Below are positions 22,373 through 36,125 of a DNA stretch of 64,000 nt, in pieces. The stretch spans positions 2,425,501-2,489,500 of the forward strand of contig NC_084942.1 in the NCBI RefSeq assembly GCF_958298935.1. The letters are read 5' to 3'. Within the stretch, counting starts at the first letter, position 1; the number at the start of each line of letters is the position of its first letter. The translations under genes and the position numbers were made by a program. Source of the DNA: Phragmites australis. Lineage: Eukaryota > Streptophyta > Magnoliopsida > Poales > Poaceae. The notes under the pieces were generated by a model. The model was not told where the DNA came from and searched no databases. It was given only the letters and a program-made list of their open reading frames with translations.

Positions 22373-25300
22373 AATGGTCATAAGTGACGAGTGAAAAATG
22401 TCACTCGTCACTTATAATAATTATAGGTAACAGGTGAACAATATCACGCGTCACCTATGACTAATCAGTGACCGGTGAAGGAAGTCATAGGTGACGGGTG
22501 AAGAGTATTAGCCATCACCTATCACTTGTAATAAGTGACGGGTGAAAATTATTACCCATCACATATCATTTTGACATGTCTAATATTATAAATTTGACAT
22601 TAGTACTACAAATTTAAATAATTTGATACCTAAAATTCAAATTTGACATTAATATTACAAATTTAACATAAATATTACAACTTTGATACTATTATTATAA
22701 ATTTAATATATACAAATTTAAATCTTATACTCAAATTCAAATTCATCATTTTCGTGCTTTCTTGGTATGGATCCCTTCGTTATGGTCGGAGCGTATGTAT
22801 GGAGTTTTCTTGTTCGATGAAAGGTGTGACACCATTGTAGTAGCAAAAGGTGGGATTTCATCGAATTGATTGAACTCCTCCTGATCAACAACATTTGCAA
22901 CTCCGACGATGCTTCTTTTCCTAGCGAGAACCACATGGAGTTTCTTCTTTGTTGTGTCAGTCACATAAAAAACTTGATGAACATCTTTAGCGAGTACGAA
23001 GGGTTCAGACTTTTATCTGACATGTTTGAGATCAACGCTAGTGAATTCATACTTGTCAATAGTGACGCCCTTTGCCCCCCAACGGCACCGAAACAGGGCT
23101 ACCTTGAATCCCAAGTAGTTCAGCCCCCAAATTTTTTCTCTTTGACCAAAGTATATGCCACTATGCATGTCGTTGTCATAAGCATCTATACAGATACCAC
23201 TGTTCTGGTATACGCTCTTCTCATCTTAGGCAACTGAGTAAAATGTGTATCCATTTATATCGTACCCTTGATATGTCATAATTGTGTATATAGGGCCCCG
23301 ATGATAGTTTTTTATCAGAGCACTTGAAAGAGTACTCAATTGCCCGATCCAATCTCGGAACCAAGTGGTGAACCTTTGCATATATTGCCTCGCAATCCAA
23401 GCTTCGGTCTGCCATGAATTCTCTTCAAGTAGCATCTGCCTGTGCTCATCGCCATATAGGCACACTTCACTCATTTGTTGTAACATGAGGAAATGAGCTT
23501 GGTCATATGCCCTGGGTTCATGAGTTATTGCCATCTTCCCCAGAACCCTACACCTGCGACCTCCCCTCATGGTGAGACTTAGGCACTCTAATTGGGTTAT
23601 TTAGGTCAATGCAATCAACAGACTACTCCAATGTCTCCCCCGTCGCATAACCCTGCATGATGCATCCCTCAGAAAAGGCTCAATTCCTTTTCTATGAATT
23701 GAGAACGTCCATATATCTCTCATATGGAAACATATGATGCAGGAATACAAGGCCAAGGTAGTGTATCTCCTTCACAAGGTGAGCAGTGAAATGTACCATG
23801 ATATCAAAAAATGATGGTGGAAAATAGACCTCAAGATTACATAGTGTCTCAAAGTGTCTTTTTTCTAGCTCCTCCAATGACTCTGGATCGAGCACCTTTT
23901 GTTCAATTGCATTGAAGAAAAAACACATTCTCAGGATAGCCTCGCAAACTTTAATTGGGAGGATGTTCCTAATAGCAACCGTAAGCAGTGAGATCATCAT
24001 CATATGGCAATCATGAGACTTTATCATAGCGAAATTCATTTTCAACTCTTTCACCGAAACAAGTCTTGTGATGTTAGACGAGTAACTGGAGGAAACTTTT
24101 ACACTGTGCAAGAACTTACATAATTCTTTTTTCTCCTTCTTAGAGAGAGTGATAGCTGTTGGGGGTAGGTGTTTTCCTTTGTTCGTATCATGTGCATGGA
24201 GCTCTGGCCTTAAGTCCATTTCTTCAAGGTTAGCTCGTGCGTTCTCATGATCCTTTTCTTTTCCCTTCATTTGAAGCAATGTACCAATCAAACTCTTGCA
24301 AATATTCTTCTTTACATGCATATTATCGATAGAGTGGCGAACATCTAATTTTTCCCAATACTCTAGCTCGAATAGTATTGATTTATTGTTCCACCTTCAT
24401 TTTTGTTCATCATCCTTGGAGGATTGTTTTTGCTTGTCAAGGACAACATTGATATTCTTAACCTGATTATGGACATCTTCCCCGTTGAAATGTCTTAGAG
24501 GTAACGCTTTCTCCTTTGTGCCATCGAACTGTTTGTCCATGTTTCGGTACGGGTGCTTCCTAGGAAGGAAACCTCGATGCCGCATGTACACTATTTTCTT
24601 TGATTTGTTCAACCTCAAACTGCATATGTCATCTAAGCAATGAGGGCAAGCTTCACCTTTTCAGTTGCTCTGGCCTGACAAGTTATGAAGTGCTGGCAGA
24701 TCATTGATGATGATGAATAACATGGCATGCAAGGTAAAGTACTCTTGCTTGTACTGATCTCAAACCTCGACGCCTTCCGACCAGAGTTTCTTAAGATCAT
24801 CGACTAAAGGTTTGATGTACACATCGATATCATTGCCAGGTTGTTTTGGTCCTGATATTAAGATCGACAACATAATGTATTTTCACTTGTTACAAAGCTA
24901 GGGTGAAAGGTAGATCAATAATACAACATGTCAGGTGCTGTGTGAGGTACTCATGTTACCGAATGTATTCATGCCATCTGTGCTCATAATAAACCTAATA
25001 TTTCTCAATTCTTTAGCAAACCAACCAAATGTGGAATCAATGGTTCGTCACTGAGCAGAATCCGTGGGGTGCCCTATCATTACGTCATTCTTACGACCCT
25101 CGTATGCCAACACACCAATGGAGCCTCCTTTCTGTTGGCAAACAATCGCTTCAGACGAGGAATTACAAGAAAATACCACACCACCTTCCTAGGCGAGCCT
25201 TTACTTTTCTTGCCTTCATCCCCATTACCACCATCATTTCTACGCTTATATCGATAGGTTTCACACACGGGGCATTGATCCAGCTATGTATAATCTCCAC

Positions 25301-26770
25301 GAAAGGAGATACAATCTTGCTTACATGCATGCATTTTTTTCTATTTCCAGTCCTAAAAGACAAATTATATTCTTCGTGTCGTAGATGCCCTTGGGCACCA
25401 AGTTCCCCTCTGGTAGCATGTCCATTAGCAGATCCAACAATGCTTCGAATCTCTTATCAGTCTAACCATGGGTTTCCTTTAGCTGTAGAAGCATTAGGTC
25501 CCCAAATAGCCGCGTGTACTTCTGCTTATAGTTAGGATAAAGGGGCGCCTTGGAATCTCACATACATTCCTGAAATTTAGCAAACTCACCACTATTCTAC
25601 CCAACGTATCACTTGACATCCTGTACCATCTAGTCTACATTCGCCACAAAATTCACGAGATCATTATCATTGAAACCTAATATGCCATCGTCCCTAAGAT
25701 CATAATTCATATCACCAGGTGTAAGTTCTTGATCCACACTGTTGGCATGGAGGCCCCGATCCATCTCTTCTTCGTTAAGGTCTTCCTCGCCAAGTTTGTT
25801 CCAACATATATAATTCTTTTTAAATCCAAGTATGACCAAGTGTGCATGGATATTGTCAGATTTAGAAATTTTTTTTTATCATTCCTGCAATCACAATATG
25901 GAAAATATATTATCGTTTTACCATGATCTTTCAAATCCACCAAAGTAGCACTCATGAAATACTGCATCCTGCTCAGGTACTCCGGACAAGTCCAGATCTC
26001 AAGGTACATCCAACTTCTGCTCGCCATCTACAATGTAAAAATATTCATTCTTCATTAACAATTACCTTAATTGTGTGATTAAACATGCGATTAAAAATTA
26101 CATACAATTACACTAGTTCTGTGGCATCTCACGGTAGATTGGGCAAACCTAGTATCAAATCTAACATATAACTTGCACTAAGATTTTGGATAAAGATGCA
26201 AAATGATTGATTACAACTCAAAGCACAAAAAATCTACCAAATAGGGGTTAGAGGAGGAGGAAAGGGGGAGACGCAAATCTTCAAAGACTTAGCAACAATT
26301 CAAATTCAAATCAACAAGATATTAGAGTCTCTCTAGCGGAATCAAAGAAAATCGCTAGATCTACTATGTGCGTAGTAATGCTGAGTCATGTAATTGTTGG
26401 AAGCGAACAGTAGCTGGCCAACTCTTATAACATAGCTAAGTCATAAGTGTCGGATAAGAAGATTACCCATCACTTATTATATTTATAAATGATGGGTCGT
26501 AATATGACCCGTCAATTATGACTGGCATAAGGAGATCCGTCACCTATGTCAAGTCATAAGTGATGGATCGTAACATGACCTATCATTTATGACTGCTACA
26601 TGGAGACCCGTCACTTGACTGATGCAGATAAACTCGTCACCAATGTGATAAGTGACAGCTAATATTATGACCCGTCACTGAAGACCTGTTATCAGTGATG
26701 GGTCAATATCTGGTCCCGACCCGAGGCTACATAAGTGACAGGTTGTATAATGATCCGTTACTAAATTGTG
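22373..26770 (-). mobile_element. Decayed CACTA (En/Spm) transposon
   Basis: Both ends carry dense subterminal repeats built on GTGACGGGTGAA / ACCCGTCAC variants (22373-22570 and about 26440-26770), flanking a minus-strand TNP2-type transposase. Repeated short subterminal motifs in both orientations are typical of CACTA elements. Terminal CACTA sequences were not found, so the outer ends are lost or mutated and the limits are approximate. Confidence 0.7.
22742..26027 (-). pseudogene. CACTA TNP2-like transposase remnant
   Basis: Pieces read 5' to 3' on the minus strand. 26027-25630 is the N-terminal transposase-associated domain (MASRSWMYLEIWTCPEYLSR..., then IYFPYCDCRNDKK and GFKKNYICWNKLGEE). 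24660-24397 is the Transposase_21 core (SKKIVYMRHRGFLPRKHPYR, HFNGEDVHNQVKNINVVL). 24321-23692 is the core end plus the DUF4218-type region (PPSFFDIMVHFTAHLVKEI, LGLVFLHHMFPYERYMDVL). 23570-22746 is the DUF4216-like and C-terminal region. Stops and frame changes occur throughout. Homologues are about 900-1,100 residues; no long frame remains. Confidence 0.7.
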
Positions 26771-28206
26771 TCTCATTTGTCTATTATTCATGTGGTGATG
26801 ATAGCATTAAAATTTACAACAATAATCGCAAGTGTACATATATTTCTTCATTGGCTCACGATAAAGGTCACAAACATGCTGTATCATCCTTTCCATATTT
26901 GATGTCAACTTTGGATTTTTCCGCTTTGAAGGAGGATTGCATTGGACAACAATTGTGTCAGTATATGGAACCCACAAGTAAAAAAATAAGGATGTTAAAA
27001 TTTTATAGCCAATAAAGACAGATATATAAAGATTGACTCCAGAAAACATTGAGGTTGTTTTCTTGACTTCATCTGCATTGGAAACGAATATATGTTTGAC
27101 AATTTGGTGTCTTTGTACACATTGAAGAGTGACTTATGCAACGACTCACCAGTTAAAATAATTTAGGATCTTTCTCCCTCGATAACTCTATTGTCCAATT
27201 GGCAGGGGCAACCAATTCATGCTAATAACTTGCTCTTCAAGTGGGGGCAATCTTGCACCAGTGCTATGAGCACCAACCTGCATTCAATCATGAGTACTTT
27301 TTTTTTCTTTTTTAGTCCCTTTAATTGACATAGATACAAATACTGTACTAGGATGTTCTTATATTGATTGAGTTGGAGGGAGCGAGAGACTACCATGGAA
27401 TCCCTCCATAATCTGTTAGTCACCCCAGTGTCCTACGCCATCAAAGCGAGCTTTCAGCAAGAATTTCACCATTGGGAGCTAGTGCCTTTCGAAGCACTTT
27501 CGCATGTAGAAAAGAAAGACAGATGAGCCAACTTGATATTTTTTGGCATTAACATCTCAAAGAAGAAATTCTGGATTGTTCTTATTTTATACCTCTAGCA
27601 TTAATGTGAACCAAAAAAGTTTGGGTAGAGCCGGATCTAAGTGTTGGCTAGGTAAGTAGATAGGCGGTTAGGGGGGAGAGGGGCGGCTGGGCCTGCCCTT
27701 TCAATCAATCTCCGACCGCTCAGTTCCGCTAATTCATTGGTGTTAATAAAAATCCTGTTTGGTATTCATTCGCGGGTTTGTTTCCATGTGAATATCTCCG
27801 TTAGGCATGATGACTGTGTCATGTTTTCTTTTGCTGTAAAGCATCTAACTTGCTTCTTTTGCTTCCCCACCTGGTCTCTATTCTAGGTTCACCGTCTTTC
27901 TGATTGAGCGAGGTCCTTTTTTGGCTTAAAATTCCTTTGAGAATCCATGTTGAATCACCACTTAGCGGGGTTATTAAGACTTGGGTATTTATGTCGCCTA
28001 AAATAAATATTTCCTTTCATACAAGTTACAAACTAAATGAATCAAAAGAATACTTTCAGGGCTCTCCAGTATTTGGATGAAAAGAATTGCATTGTTTGCA
28101 CATAATCCGATCGGAAGCATACAAGCCAGTCTAGGCATAGCAGAAACAAAAGTAGTGCGTAGTTATTATGCCCACATGTAGTCTACGGTTAAGTCATGAT
28201 GATGGC
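26771..28206. other. Unassigned spacer
   Basis: No coherent coding frame, paired repeat or domain recognised. Contains poly-T runs and AT-rich DNA. Confidence 0.4.
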
Positions 28207-28211
28207 TAGTA

Positions 28212-28744
28212 TGTAACTACCATAACAGGATACCCTAGGATTTCCTATTATTCTCGGAGCATATCTCTATCTCCGGGAAGGGGATCCCTGGATGAATGAA
28301 AACCGTCTACAGTTACTCAGGATATCTCGTAAACCTAGAAGTTTATCTCCAAGAACAGGAAGGAAGACTCCAGAGGATGTACGATGCTACCCATATATAT
28401 ACGGAGCCTAGGGACACTACGGAGGACAAGTCATTATAAGCAAGACACAAGCCATCACACACCAGCAGAATCTCTACATCCATCAAGCCTTTCACAGCTA
28501 GATCTTCTTCGACTACATGCAAGGAAGCCACCCGACTAGGTTAGATCTATCCAGGCTAACCATGCACCCCCTTGCAATAGCCCCAGATATCAATACAAGA
28601 CAAATAGGATGTAAGACTATTATCCAAAAGGAGGCCTAAACCTATATAAAAAAAACCCTATGTGTGCTCTTTGATTCGTCTCCTCGAAATATCCCATACT
28701 TCTTCAACAAACTCATAAGATTGGTGGTTCACCAATCGGCAACA
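28212..28744 (+). repeat. 5' LTR of Tat element 2
   Basis: Starts TGTAACTACCAT and ends GGCAACA. Promoter-like CTATATAAAAA lies near 28643-28655. A primer-binding-site-like TGGTGTCATCC starts at 28747. Aligns with 35597-36125 along its whole length with many substitutions. Confidence 0.75.
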
Positions 28745-28767
28745 GCTGGTGTCATCCGTGAGGATCA

Positions 28768-30590
28768 TGACAATAGGCATTGAAGATTCTACACATGACA
28801 TGCCATCAACTTCGTCCAAGCCTGCGTTGAGCATCGGTTTCTCGGACGAGGAGTTCTACAACAACTTTACCCCTTCCCCGATGAACCAGTGATCGATCGG
28901 GTAAACTTTGATGAAGAACTATCTGGCACGAATTTAGCGATGAGGTAAGTCGCCTCATGGATCAATGAGCTAAGGACTTTGACATCGAGATTGAACCACT
29001 TGGCTACCAGCTTCCGACAAAATGGATTGTCGAGATACCTACCTAGAGAAATTCAATTAAAAAATCCATGATGAATATGGACTCCTCCTCTAGTGGAGGT
29101 TACCCCTGAGAAGTCTTCACCGCTGGAAACGGGGGTATGATCTGGTCAACAATGGTGATGTCCTGCAAGCACAAAGATCCCTCCTGCTTTGAGTTCGGGC
29201 GACGACCAGCTTCTGTTGGCCACACCTGACCAAAACCTTAACGGAGCGTAGGGTTTATTGTCTCCTAATCATCAGTAGGGGGCTTCGAGCTATAGATCTA
29301 CAATGGTGTAGAGGCTCCTACTTCTACAAGAGGCTCTCATGCATCCCCTACGATAGATCTAACCCCTGTCGGTAAGGGTTGGATGAACTCGGTGACTGAC
29401 ATGACAAAGGAGGTTCTCATTCAGGCCAAGAACTCCCATCCGGCCATCACCAGGAACATCATTAATCAGGGGAAGTCTCACACCACCCCTTCTCGAGATG
29501 GATCAGACTCAGAGAGACGTAATCCCTGGAACAAGATGAACTAGGAAGGCAACCAAGCAACTAACTGCCGTAGGACCTCACCGGTCAAAGGTCATCCGAT
29601 GAACGACTTGCGCGAGTTCATCAATGAGTGAAGAGGCTTAAGACCCCCGAGGAGGTATCAACCACCTCTCGATGATCCGATCGGAGGATGTCCTAGCACC
29701 ACTCTAGCCAGGGCTGATCTCCGACCCCCATGGATAAGACACCTGAGGTCACCCGGACCAAGCATGGTGCCATCAATGGGTGCCAGACATTCTCTCCAAA
29801 TTTACGAAACATGAACTGGCCAGCAAGGTTCTGCCTAGGTCAATCGAGAAGTATAATGGGAGTACAAATCCTATTGTGTTCCTCTAGATCTATATCACAA
29901 CCATCCAATCGACTGGTGGGGGAAAGAAGGTAATGGCAAATTACCTCCTGACAACCCTTGAAGTGGGAGTCAGAACCTAGTGGCCCAACCTATCACTAGG
30001 GATAATCTACTCGTGGGAACAACTTTACATGTGTTCAGAGCAAACTTCCACGGTACGTACGCCCATCCTGGCATGAAAAACGATCTCTACCATTGCGAGC
30101 AGACAGAGAAAGAAACCCTACGCGAATTATTGCGCCGGTTCAGCAACACCCGGAACACTATCCCCAAGATCAGTTACTACGACATCATCCAAGTGTTCAC
30201 TCAGGGGGTCAGGAGCCGACAGTGTGTTGAAGACGTTGCTAGGAAGGAGCCCGAAACGATCAAAGAACTCATGAAGATCATCGATATGTCTGCTAAAGCT
30301 GAAAAAGCGTTCCTCTTCGTCAAGGAGAAGGCCCAAGGCATCACGCGCCCTAACCCGACTCGACAACGACATGGCTACGGGCAAGTGCAAGAAGAACACT
30401 CGTCCCAATAATGGCAAGAAAACCAAAGCTGACAAAGTTTTTGAAGATTTTCCCAACACCCGTCTCGATAAGCGCTCTGGTTCATCATTGGGAAAGAGCT
30501 TTACAATAGGTTCCGGTGAAGGCGATGGTAAGTCTTGGTGCGATCTCCACCCAACTGACAACTATAGCCTCAACGAGTCCCACCTCTAGA
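28768..30590 (+). pseudogene. gag relic of Tat element 2
   Basis: A possible gag ATG at 28768 follows the primer site, but stops appear within 45 codons. Gag homology is clear from about 29835 (IEKYNGSTNPIVFL, GGGKKVMANYLLTTLE, WPNLSLGIIYSWEQL). It continues in a second frame at 29980-30411, with HVFRANFHGTYAHPGMKNDL, LRRFSNTRNTIPKI and YDIIQVFTQGV. The latter matches the Tat element 1 region RRFIQRFSQVRNTIPRV. At least two stops and one frame change disable it. Confidence 0.68.
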
Positions 30591-30879
30591 AGAAGATGGT
30601 CAAAGAAGCGATCGAGAAAGTGGCCAAGGGAAAGAAGACCAAGTCACGACCCAAAGTAGGAACTCGAGCTCTAGCATCAGTGATGATGACTCAAAACTGA
30701 TGTCTTTCTAGCCAGATGAGAGGACCGTCAACCACATGTTTAGTGGTTACACGTCCTATGAGTCCAAGCGGCAATACAAGACGGTGACCCAAGAAGTCAT
30801 AGCTACCTCCATCAAGGGTTGCTAGGCCATAAAATGGTTAAACATCGAGATTTCCTTTGGCCAAGATGATTGCCCAGAG

Positions 30880-31240
30880 AACTTCGTATGACCAAGCCGC
30901 TTTCCGATAGTGGTCAAGACTACGACTAACAACAACAAGGTCTCCTTAGTGCTCATCGATGGAGGGAGCTCCCTGAACATCCTCTTCGCGGGTGCACTCG
31001 AAGCGATACAGATCTCCTAATCTACCATCAAGCCAGTCATGCAAGCATTCTACGGTATAGTACCTAGATCTTCAGTCACTCCCATTGGCCATATATCACT
31101 CCCTATTTCCTTCAAGAAGCATGAAAACTTCCAGATAGAAAATATTCTATTTGATGTGGTCGACTTCGAAGTGGCGTACAATGCTATCTTAGAACGACCA
31201 ACTTTGGCCAAGTTCATAGCCACCGTGCATTACGTCTAGC
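30880..31240 (+). pseudogene. Protease relic of Tat element 2
   Basis: One frame reads VSLVLIDGGSSLNILFAGAL around 30940-31000, with active-site Asp-Gly-Gly. A TAA follows near 31018, and the frame resumes with ISLPISFKKHENFQIENILF and VAYNAILERPTLAKF at 31039-31239. It corresponds closely to LIDGGAGLNLLS and YNAILGRPALAKF of Tat element 1. Sequence after 31240 is not recognisable pol. Confidence 0.68.
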
Positions 31241-32257
31241 GGTGTGTGAAGATCTCGAGACCCAAAGGGGTCATCACCATCTGGAGTTTCCCTAAGGCAG
31301 GTCTTCATTGCGAGAAGCAGAGTCTCGATATGATGTCTCAGCATCAACCCGATAAGAAACCCAAGAGCTCAAGGATCAAGGTAGATGAGAAGCCTTAGTC
31401 GTGACCGCAACCACAATGCCTCGAGATGCAAACCTAGAAACCCGGGGGACTTGATTCCACGACTAGCTCGAAACCCATGTAACAACGCATACGCTACCCC
31501 TGAAGTAATGGGGTCCCTCCTTATCGTCTTAATCTAGTTTGTGTCATTAATGTTTAAGATATTAGATCTACAATAGCTCATGGGTTGTCAATTAACTCTA
31601 TAAGTCCCAAGTGTAAGTACTAAGAGTATCTTCATCATAATAAAGATCATATTGCCTAGGAAGTCACTCGAACACTTTTTCCGCCTTACTTGTCTTCTTG
31701 CACATCCCATATGTCCGACAACAGGACAAGTCACCTCTCGGGTCCTTCACCCCATGCATGCACCCAGGGCAGTGAAAACCTTTTCTCAACCCAAAGGCAA
31801 TATGAGCTCTTTTCTCTTTATTAAGTTTTTTCTATTCAGACTGCCTACCTAGAAAAACCTTTCCGGGTAGACAGTCAGGGTCTTAACAGGTACTTAGTAC
31901 TGAAAACTGAAAATGACATATTATGTACGCTCTAAAAGACGATTCTAATGAGAAGGGAAGGATCATTACATTGCGACTTTGGGGTTGCGAAAAGGCTCAT
32001 TGTCACATTCCACAAGTGACTAGAGGCTATGACGCCTTCCACTCAAGCGGACCCAAGGCTGGTCATAATAAACACCCGACTAGTGACTAACGCGTCCTGA
32101 ACTAATCAAAGGAAGAAGCAAGTAAGGAAATCATGATATGCTATCAGATCCATCCAGCACTGAGTACTCCCATCAAATGTAAAAGCGTTCAAATGAAAAA
32201 TTCCTACAAGTCTAACAAGCTACCAAGTTCATTATTACATACTGCAGGGTAAAAATT
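31241..32257. other. Region where pol is missing in Tat element 2
   Basis: No RT, RNase H or integrase motif in any frame. Contains CCCGGGGGACTTG-type spacer DNA and AT-rich filler. Confidence 0.5.
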
Positions 32258-34788
32258 TTATAGTGTGGACCCAACTCCAAAGTCTATCGCGTCCACAAAA
32301 GCCTTGGCCGTTCCAAGCACCTCCTCCACCTTACATGTCGAATCCTCTTTCGTATCCACCCCAAAGCCATCCTGGAGAACGCCAGTGTTGATGTTTGGAT
32401 AGTGGGCATTAAAGATGGCCAAGACGAGGGCAACTGCTTCCTCCGCACCCCACTTAGCTTGGCTCGAGATGTGCTTAGCCACCTTCCCTTGGAATCCCCC
32501 ATAAGCCTCAGCAAGGTTGGTCACGCGGGTAGTCAATTTGGTTGCATCACCATCTCCCGTAGGCTCCACCTAGATCCCATCTCCAGCAAGCACCTCCTGG
32601 AAGACGTTGAGGGCTAGGACAAGCTGTTGCTAGGCGGTGGTCATTCAGGCTCCATCCTGGGCCATGGCTTGCTGGGTCTTAGAGAGCTCTGTAGAGCATC
32701 ATGTTTAGAGCAACAAGGTGAAGTGGTGGCATATCAGAGTTGTTAGAAGCTTACCTTTCGTCCATCCTTCTAGTTTTGCGCACGCCTTTTCCTTCTCGGT
32801 GACCTCCTAGGAGAACTGGTGGCGTAGCTTGGTGGCCTCCTTCCAGAGTTCAACTACTCAGACAATAGCCTTATTTGTGTTGTTGCGGAGCTTGCCCAAA
32901 CAAGACATGAACAACTACAAAACATCATATTAGTACCAGTATTTTCATTGACTAAGCGACTAACTTGCATGCAAATGCTTACCCCAAAGAAGGAGTTGAA
33001 GATTGAGTCTGGATGGTGAATCATCATTCCTTGAACAATCTCCCTCCATGTCATATTCGAAGGCAGCTCATACATCCCTTTCATGAGTACTGGGGATGTT
33101 GTGATCTTTGGTGCGGCGACCACCACCTCTTGATTATCAGCGACTGATGCCGGGTTTCGCTGGACTTGCTCCCGTCTCCCATGGAGGAGGTGGCGTCCGA
33201 AACCTTAGGAGGTTGAGCTTTGAGGGATAGAAGCGGTGCTCGGAGCAACCTGCGAGAAATAGAATCTAAATCTTATACTCCTATCAACATAGGAAAGATG
33301 TCCATAGTGATGAGTACATGCTTGGGTCATTTCCTGGCCAACAAGGGTTTCAACAGGATCATTATAGAGGTTGAACTCTTGGCCGCCTTATCGGGGTCGC
33401 CTCCCCTGTCCCTGCCTTAGGCACGGCAAGGGTTGCGATGCTCGATAAGCCCGTGATGATGATCACCTTCCCACGATCCTAGGCTGATGCATAAATGCAC
33501 TTAGAGTTAAATGCCATGGCTATGAAGGCTTGGGATAAATGCTTAACTTACATGAGTCAGAACTGGTACTCTGAGTGCTCAGCTTGCGATCAGATCGTTG
33601 TGGTCGTAGTCGAGATCAGATCTTCGGCTGTCAGAGCAGGCGATGGATCCATGGGAGGGGGTTTAGGCCTGGGCCCTCAGGGGATGCAGGTGAAATAGGC
33701 GTCGACGGAGTGGAGTCATCAATTGGTGAGTTGATGTCTGTGAAGAGGTCGTCCTTGTCTAGCGCCCCGCCATTGATGTAGGATGATGCCTGCAACATGG
33801 CACCACCACCATAGCTTCCACTCAGGCCTCTGGTCCCCGTGATCTAGACCTCGTCAGGGTCCACGTCCCGAACGCCCACGTTCTCAGCTTTCGGGTCAGG
33901 CTGCCCTCACCAAGGGAGCTTCACGACTCACGGAAACCACCATTATGGTTTACGACTACTCAGAAATAAGATAAAATTTTGAAAACGATAATGTTCATGA
34001 GGCTTATTGATAAGATCCTCTCTTGAGCATCGACCTCCATCCCTATGATGGGGATTGAGTCAAACAGGAGCTTGGTACTCTCATCCACCACCTTCGGCAG
34101 AAGCTCTATGAAAAACAACAAACAAAGATGACTCGAAAGAAACAAGTACACAACTTCCCTCAATGGCTACTCAGGATCCATAAGTGCCTGTCTCACGTTC
34201 TCAGGCTGGATCCATCTCGGCCATGATCAGCCAAGCATCAGAGATCCTCAACTTCAGAGGGCTCAGGCGGTGATTGATGAACTCCATGGTGACATCGTAC
34301 TTCGTCAACCCCTTCTTCTTCAGATGCTGGATCTAGTTTATGAGAGTCTAGCAGATGGTGGTCTCCTTCGACTCCTCCATCCATGCAACCCTCTGCAACA
34401 GACTTAGGTCCCGATAAGGAAGTCCCAGTGAGCCGAATTGGCAGTAGAACCACTTCTTGTGCCACCCAGGCTAGGAACTCTTGGTGGAAAAATCGATATA
34501 CTCCGCCGTCTTTCCCTTCCGGAGGTAAAATCCTTTCAAGAGGTGGAAATACCTGAAGAGGTCGAGGGACGGGCACATGCCCAAGAAGGCCTCACACAAA
34601 TGTGCAAAAATGCTAAACATAACAATGGAGTTGGGGTTGAGGTGGATGAGTTCAAGACCATAGAAAGCGAGCACCTTAAGGAAAAATATGGAAGGGGGAA
34701 GCGAAAACCGCGACGGAAGAAATCGAGGAAAACTACTATCCAGGCAGTGTCTGGACTTGGGATCATCTGCTCTGCCACCGGTGCGCAA
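32258..34788 (-). pseudogene. Antisense gene relic of Tat element 2 (Transposase_28-type)
   Basis: The minus-strand frame 34788-34471 has PPSIFFLKVLAFYGLELIHL, NPNSIVMFSIFAHLCEAFLG and SLDLFRYFHLLKG. These correspond to PFSAFFLQVLETYGIQMVHL and SPNSVVALAVFAHLCEMF in the intact antisense gene of Tat element 1. Around 34310-34250 another frame gives KKKGLTKYDVTMEFINHRL, matching REGGLTSVMVVVDFLRRRL. Frame 32569-32258 (GGFQGKVAKHISSQAKWGAEEA...) fits the 3' exon position. Frames are broken between the pieces. Confidence 0.62.
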
Positions 34789-35596
34789 GCAATTAAGGCT
34801 AGAGAAGGGATTAACTCATTGTGCTCTGCCTTGACCAAGGCCTCCTCCTAAATATTGGACTCCTATTAGGCCGGGATCGCGCTCGCTGCCACGCAAGCAG
34901 TGGAGCCCTCCACCTTCTCGATCTTCTTTTGGCACATGGCAATGGAGTAATTGCAGGTGGAGGGTTTTGGGGTTTTTTGGAGGCAAACGAAAGCGAGCGA
35001 GGAACGAAGAGATGACTGGAGGTAGAGATCACGGAAGGGTAAACGTTGAGTGGGCTCCCCATCAGCTTTTATAAGGGGTGACATCTCTCAAAAACTGCTC
35101 TTCAACTAATGCCATGGCTTGACTCAAGGCCATAATCTCCTGCTTTACCATCACATTACATTTAATACTCGACACATGAGGGAGCAGTTGCAGCAATAAC
35201 CCAGTGAACCTAGCACACTGTGCCATCATGCGCATATGTTTTCCCAATGTAAACATGATCTCCTCTCAGATAAAAGATTCTTAGCACTACCTAAAATCTC
35301 CGCTGCAACGGTCCAACATTCGAACCCGGCCAGCAATAGGTCATATCCTCCCTGTCCTTTTGCAAGGGTAGGATGATATTTTTTGGGCAAATCAGAAATC
35401 CTGCTTGGATAGAATATCCTCTCAAGGACTCGCTTGAGAACTCGGATGCATTCGGAACCCGAATAGATGATTTGAGGGCCCCAAGAACCCGGTTGGACGC
35501 ATCATCCTAACCGTGGACCCGAGTCATACTTGATGACGTGGTCGGTCAAAATGCTTATCTTTGCTGACTAAGTGTTTGATCCGTCGAACCCTAGTA

Positions 35597-36125
35597 TGTA
35601 ACTACCATATCTATATACCCTAGGATTTCTTATTATTCTCGGGGCATATCTCTATCTCCAGGAAGGGGATCCCTAGATGAATAGAAATCGCCTGTAGTTA
35701 CCCAAAATATCTCATAAACAAAGAAGTTTATCTCCAAAAATAGGAAGAAAGACTCCAGAGGACATACAATACACCCCTATATACAGAGCCTGGGGACCTT
35801 GCGGATGACAAGTCATTAGAATCCAAGACACAATCCATCACATGTCTGCGGAAGCTCTACATCCACCAAGCCTTTCGTAGCTAGATCTTCTTTGACTACA
35901 TGCAAGGAAGCCGCTTGACTAGGTTAGATCTATCTAGGCTAGTCACACACGCCCTTGTAATAGTCCTAGAGATCAATACAAGACAAATAGGATGTAGGGT
36001 TATTATCCTACGGGAGGTTTGAACCTATATAAAAACTCCTATGTGTGCTATTTGATTCGTCTACTCAAAGCATCCCCTACTTCTTCAACAAATTTGTAAG
36101 ATCGACAGTTCACCAATTTTCAACA
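35597..36125 (+). repeat. 3' LTR of Tat element 2
   Basis: Diverged copy of 28212-28744, same start TGTAACTACCAT and end TTCAACA. Confidence 0.75.

Larger units (their letters stand above)
28212..36125 (+). mobile_element. Old non-autonomous Tat-like Gypsy element (Dasheng-like organisation), Tat element 2
   Basis: Diverged direct repeats of about 530 bp at 28212-28744 and 35597-36125 act as LTRs (TGTAACTACC...CAACA). Between them lie degraded gag and protease on the plus strand and a degraded antisense Transposase_28-type gene on the minus strand. No RT, RNase H or integrase motif can be found between 31.3 and 32.2 kb. Gag plus antisense gene without pol is the pattern of non-autonomous partners such as rice Dasheng. 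Many stops and diverged LTRs make it much older than Tat element 1. I could not read a clean TSD. Confidence 0.68.

Noticed and set aside
25029..25535. 168-codon plus-strand ORF
   Set aside because: Lies opposite the decayed CACTA transposase frames; no domain on the plus strand.
28207..28211. TAGTA as a target-site duplication of Tat element 2
   Set aside because: TAGTA precedes both LTR copies but does not follow the 3' LTR, so it is either part of the LTR or chance, not a TSD.
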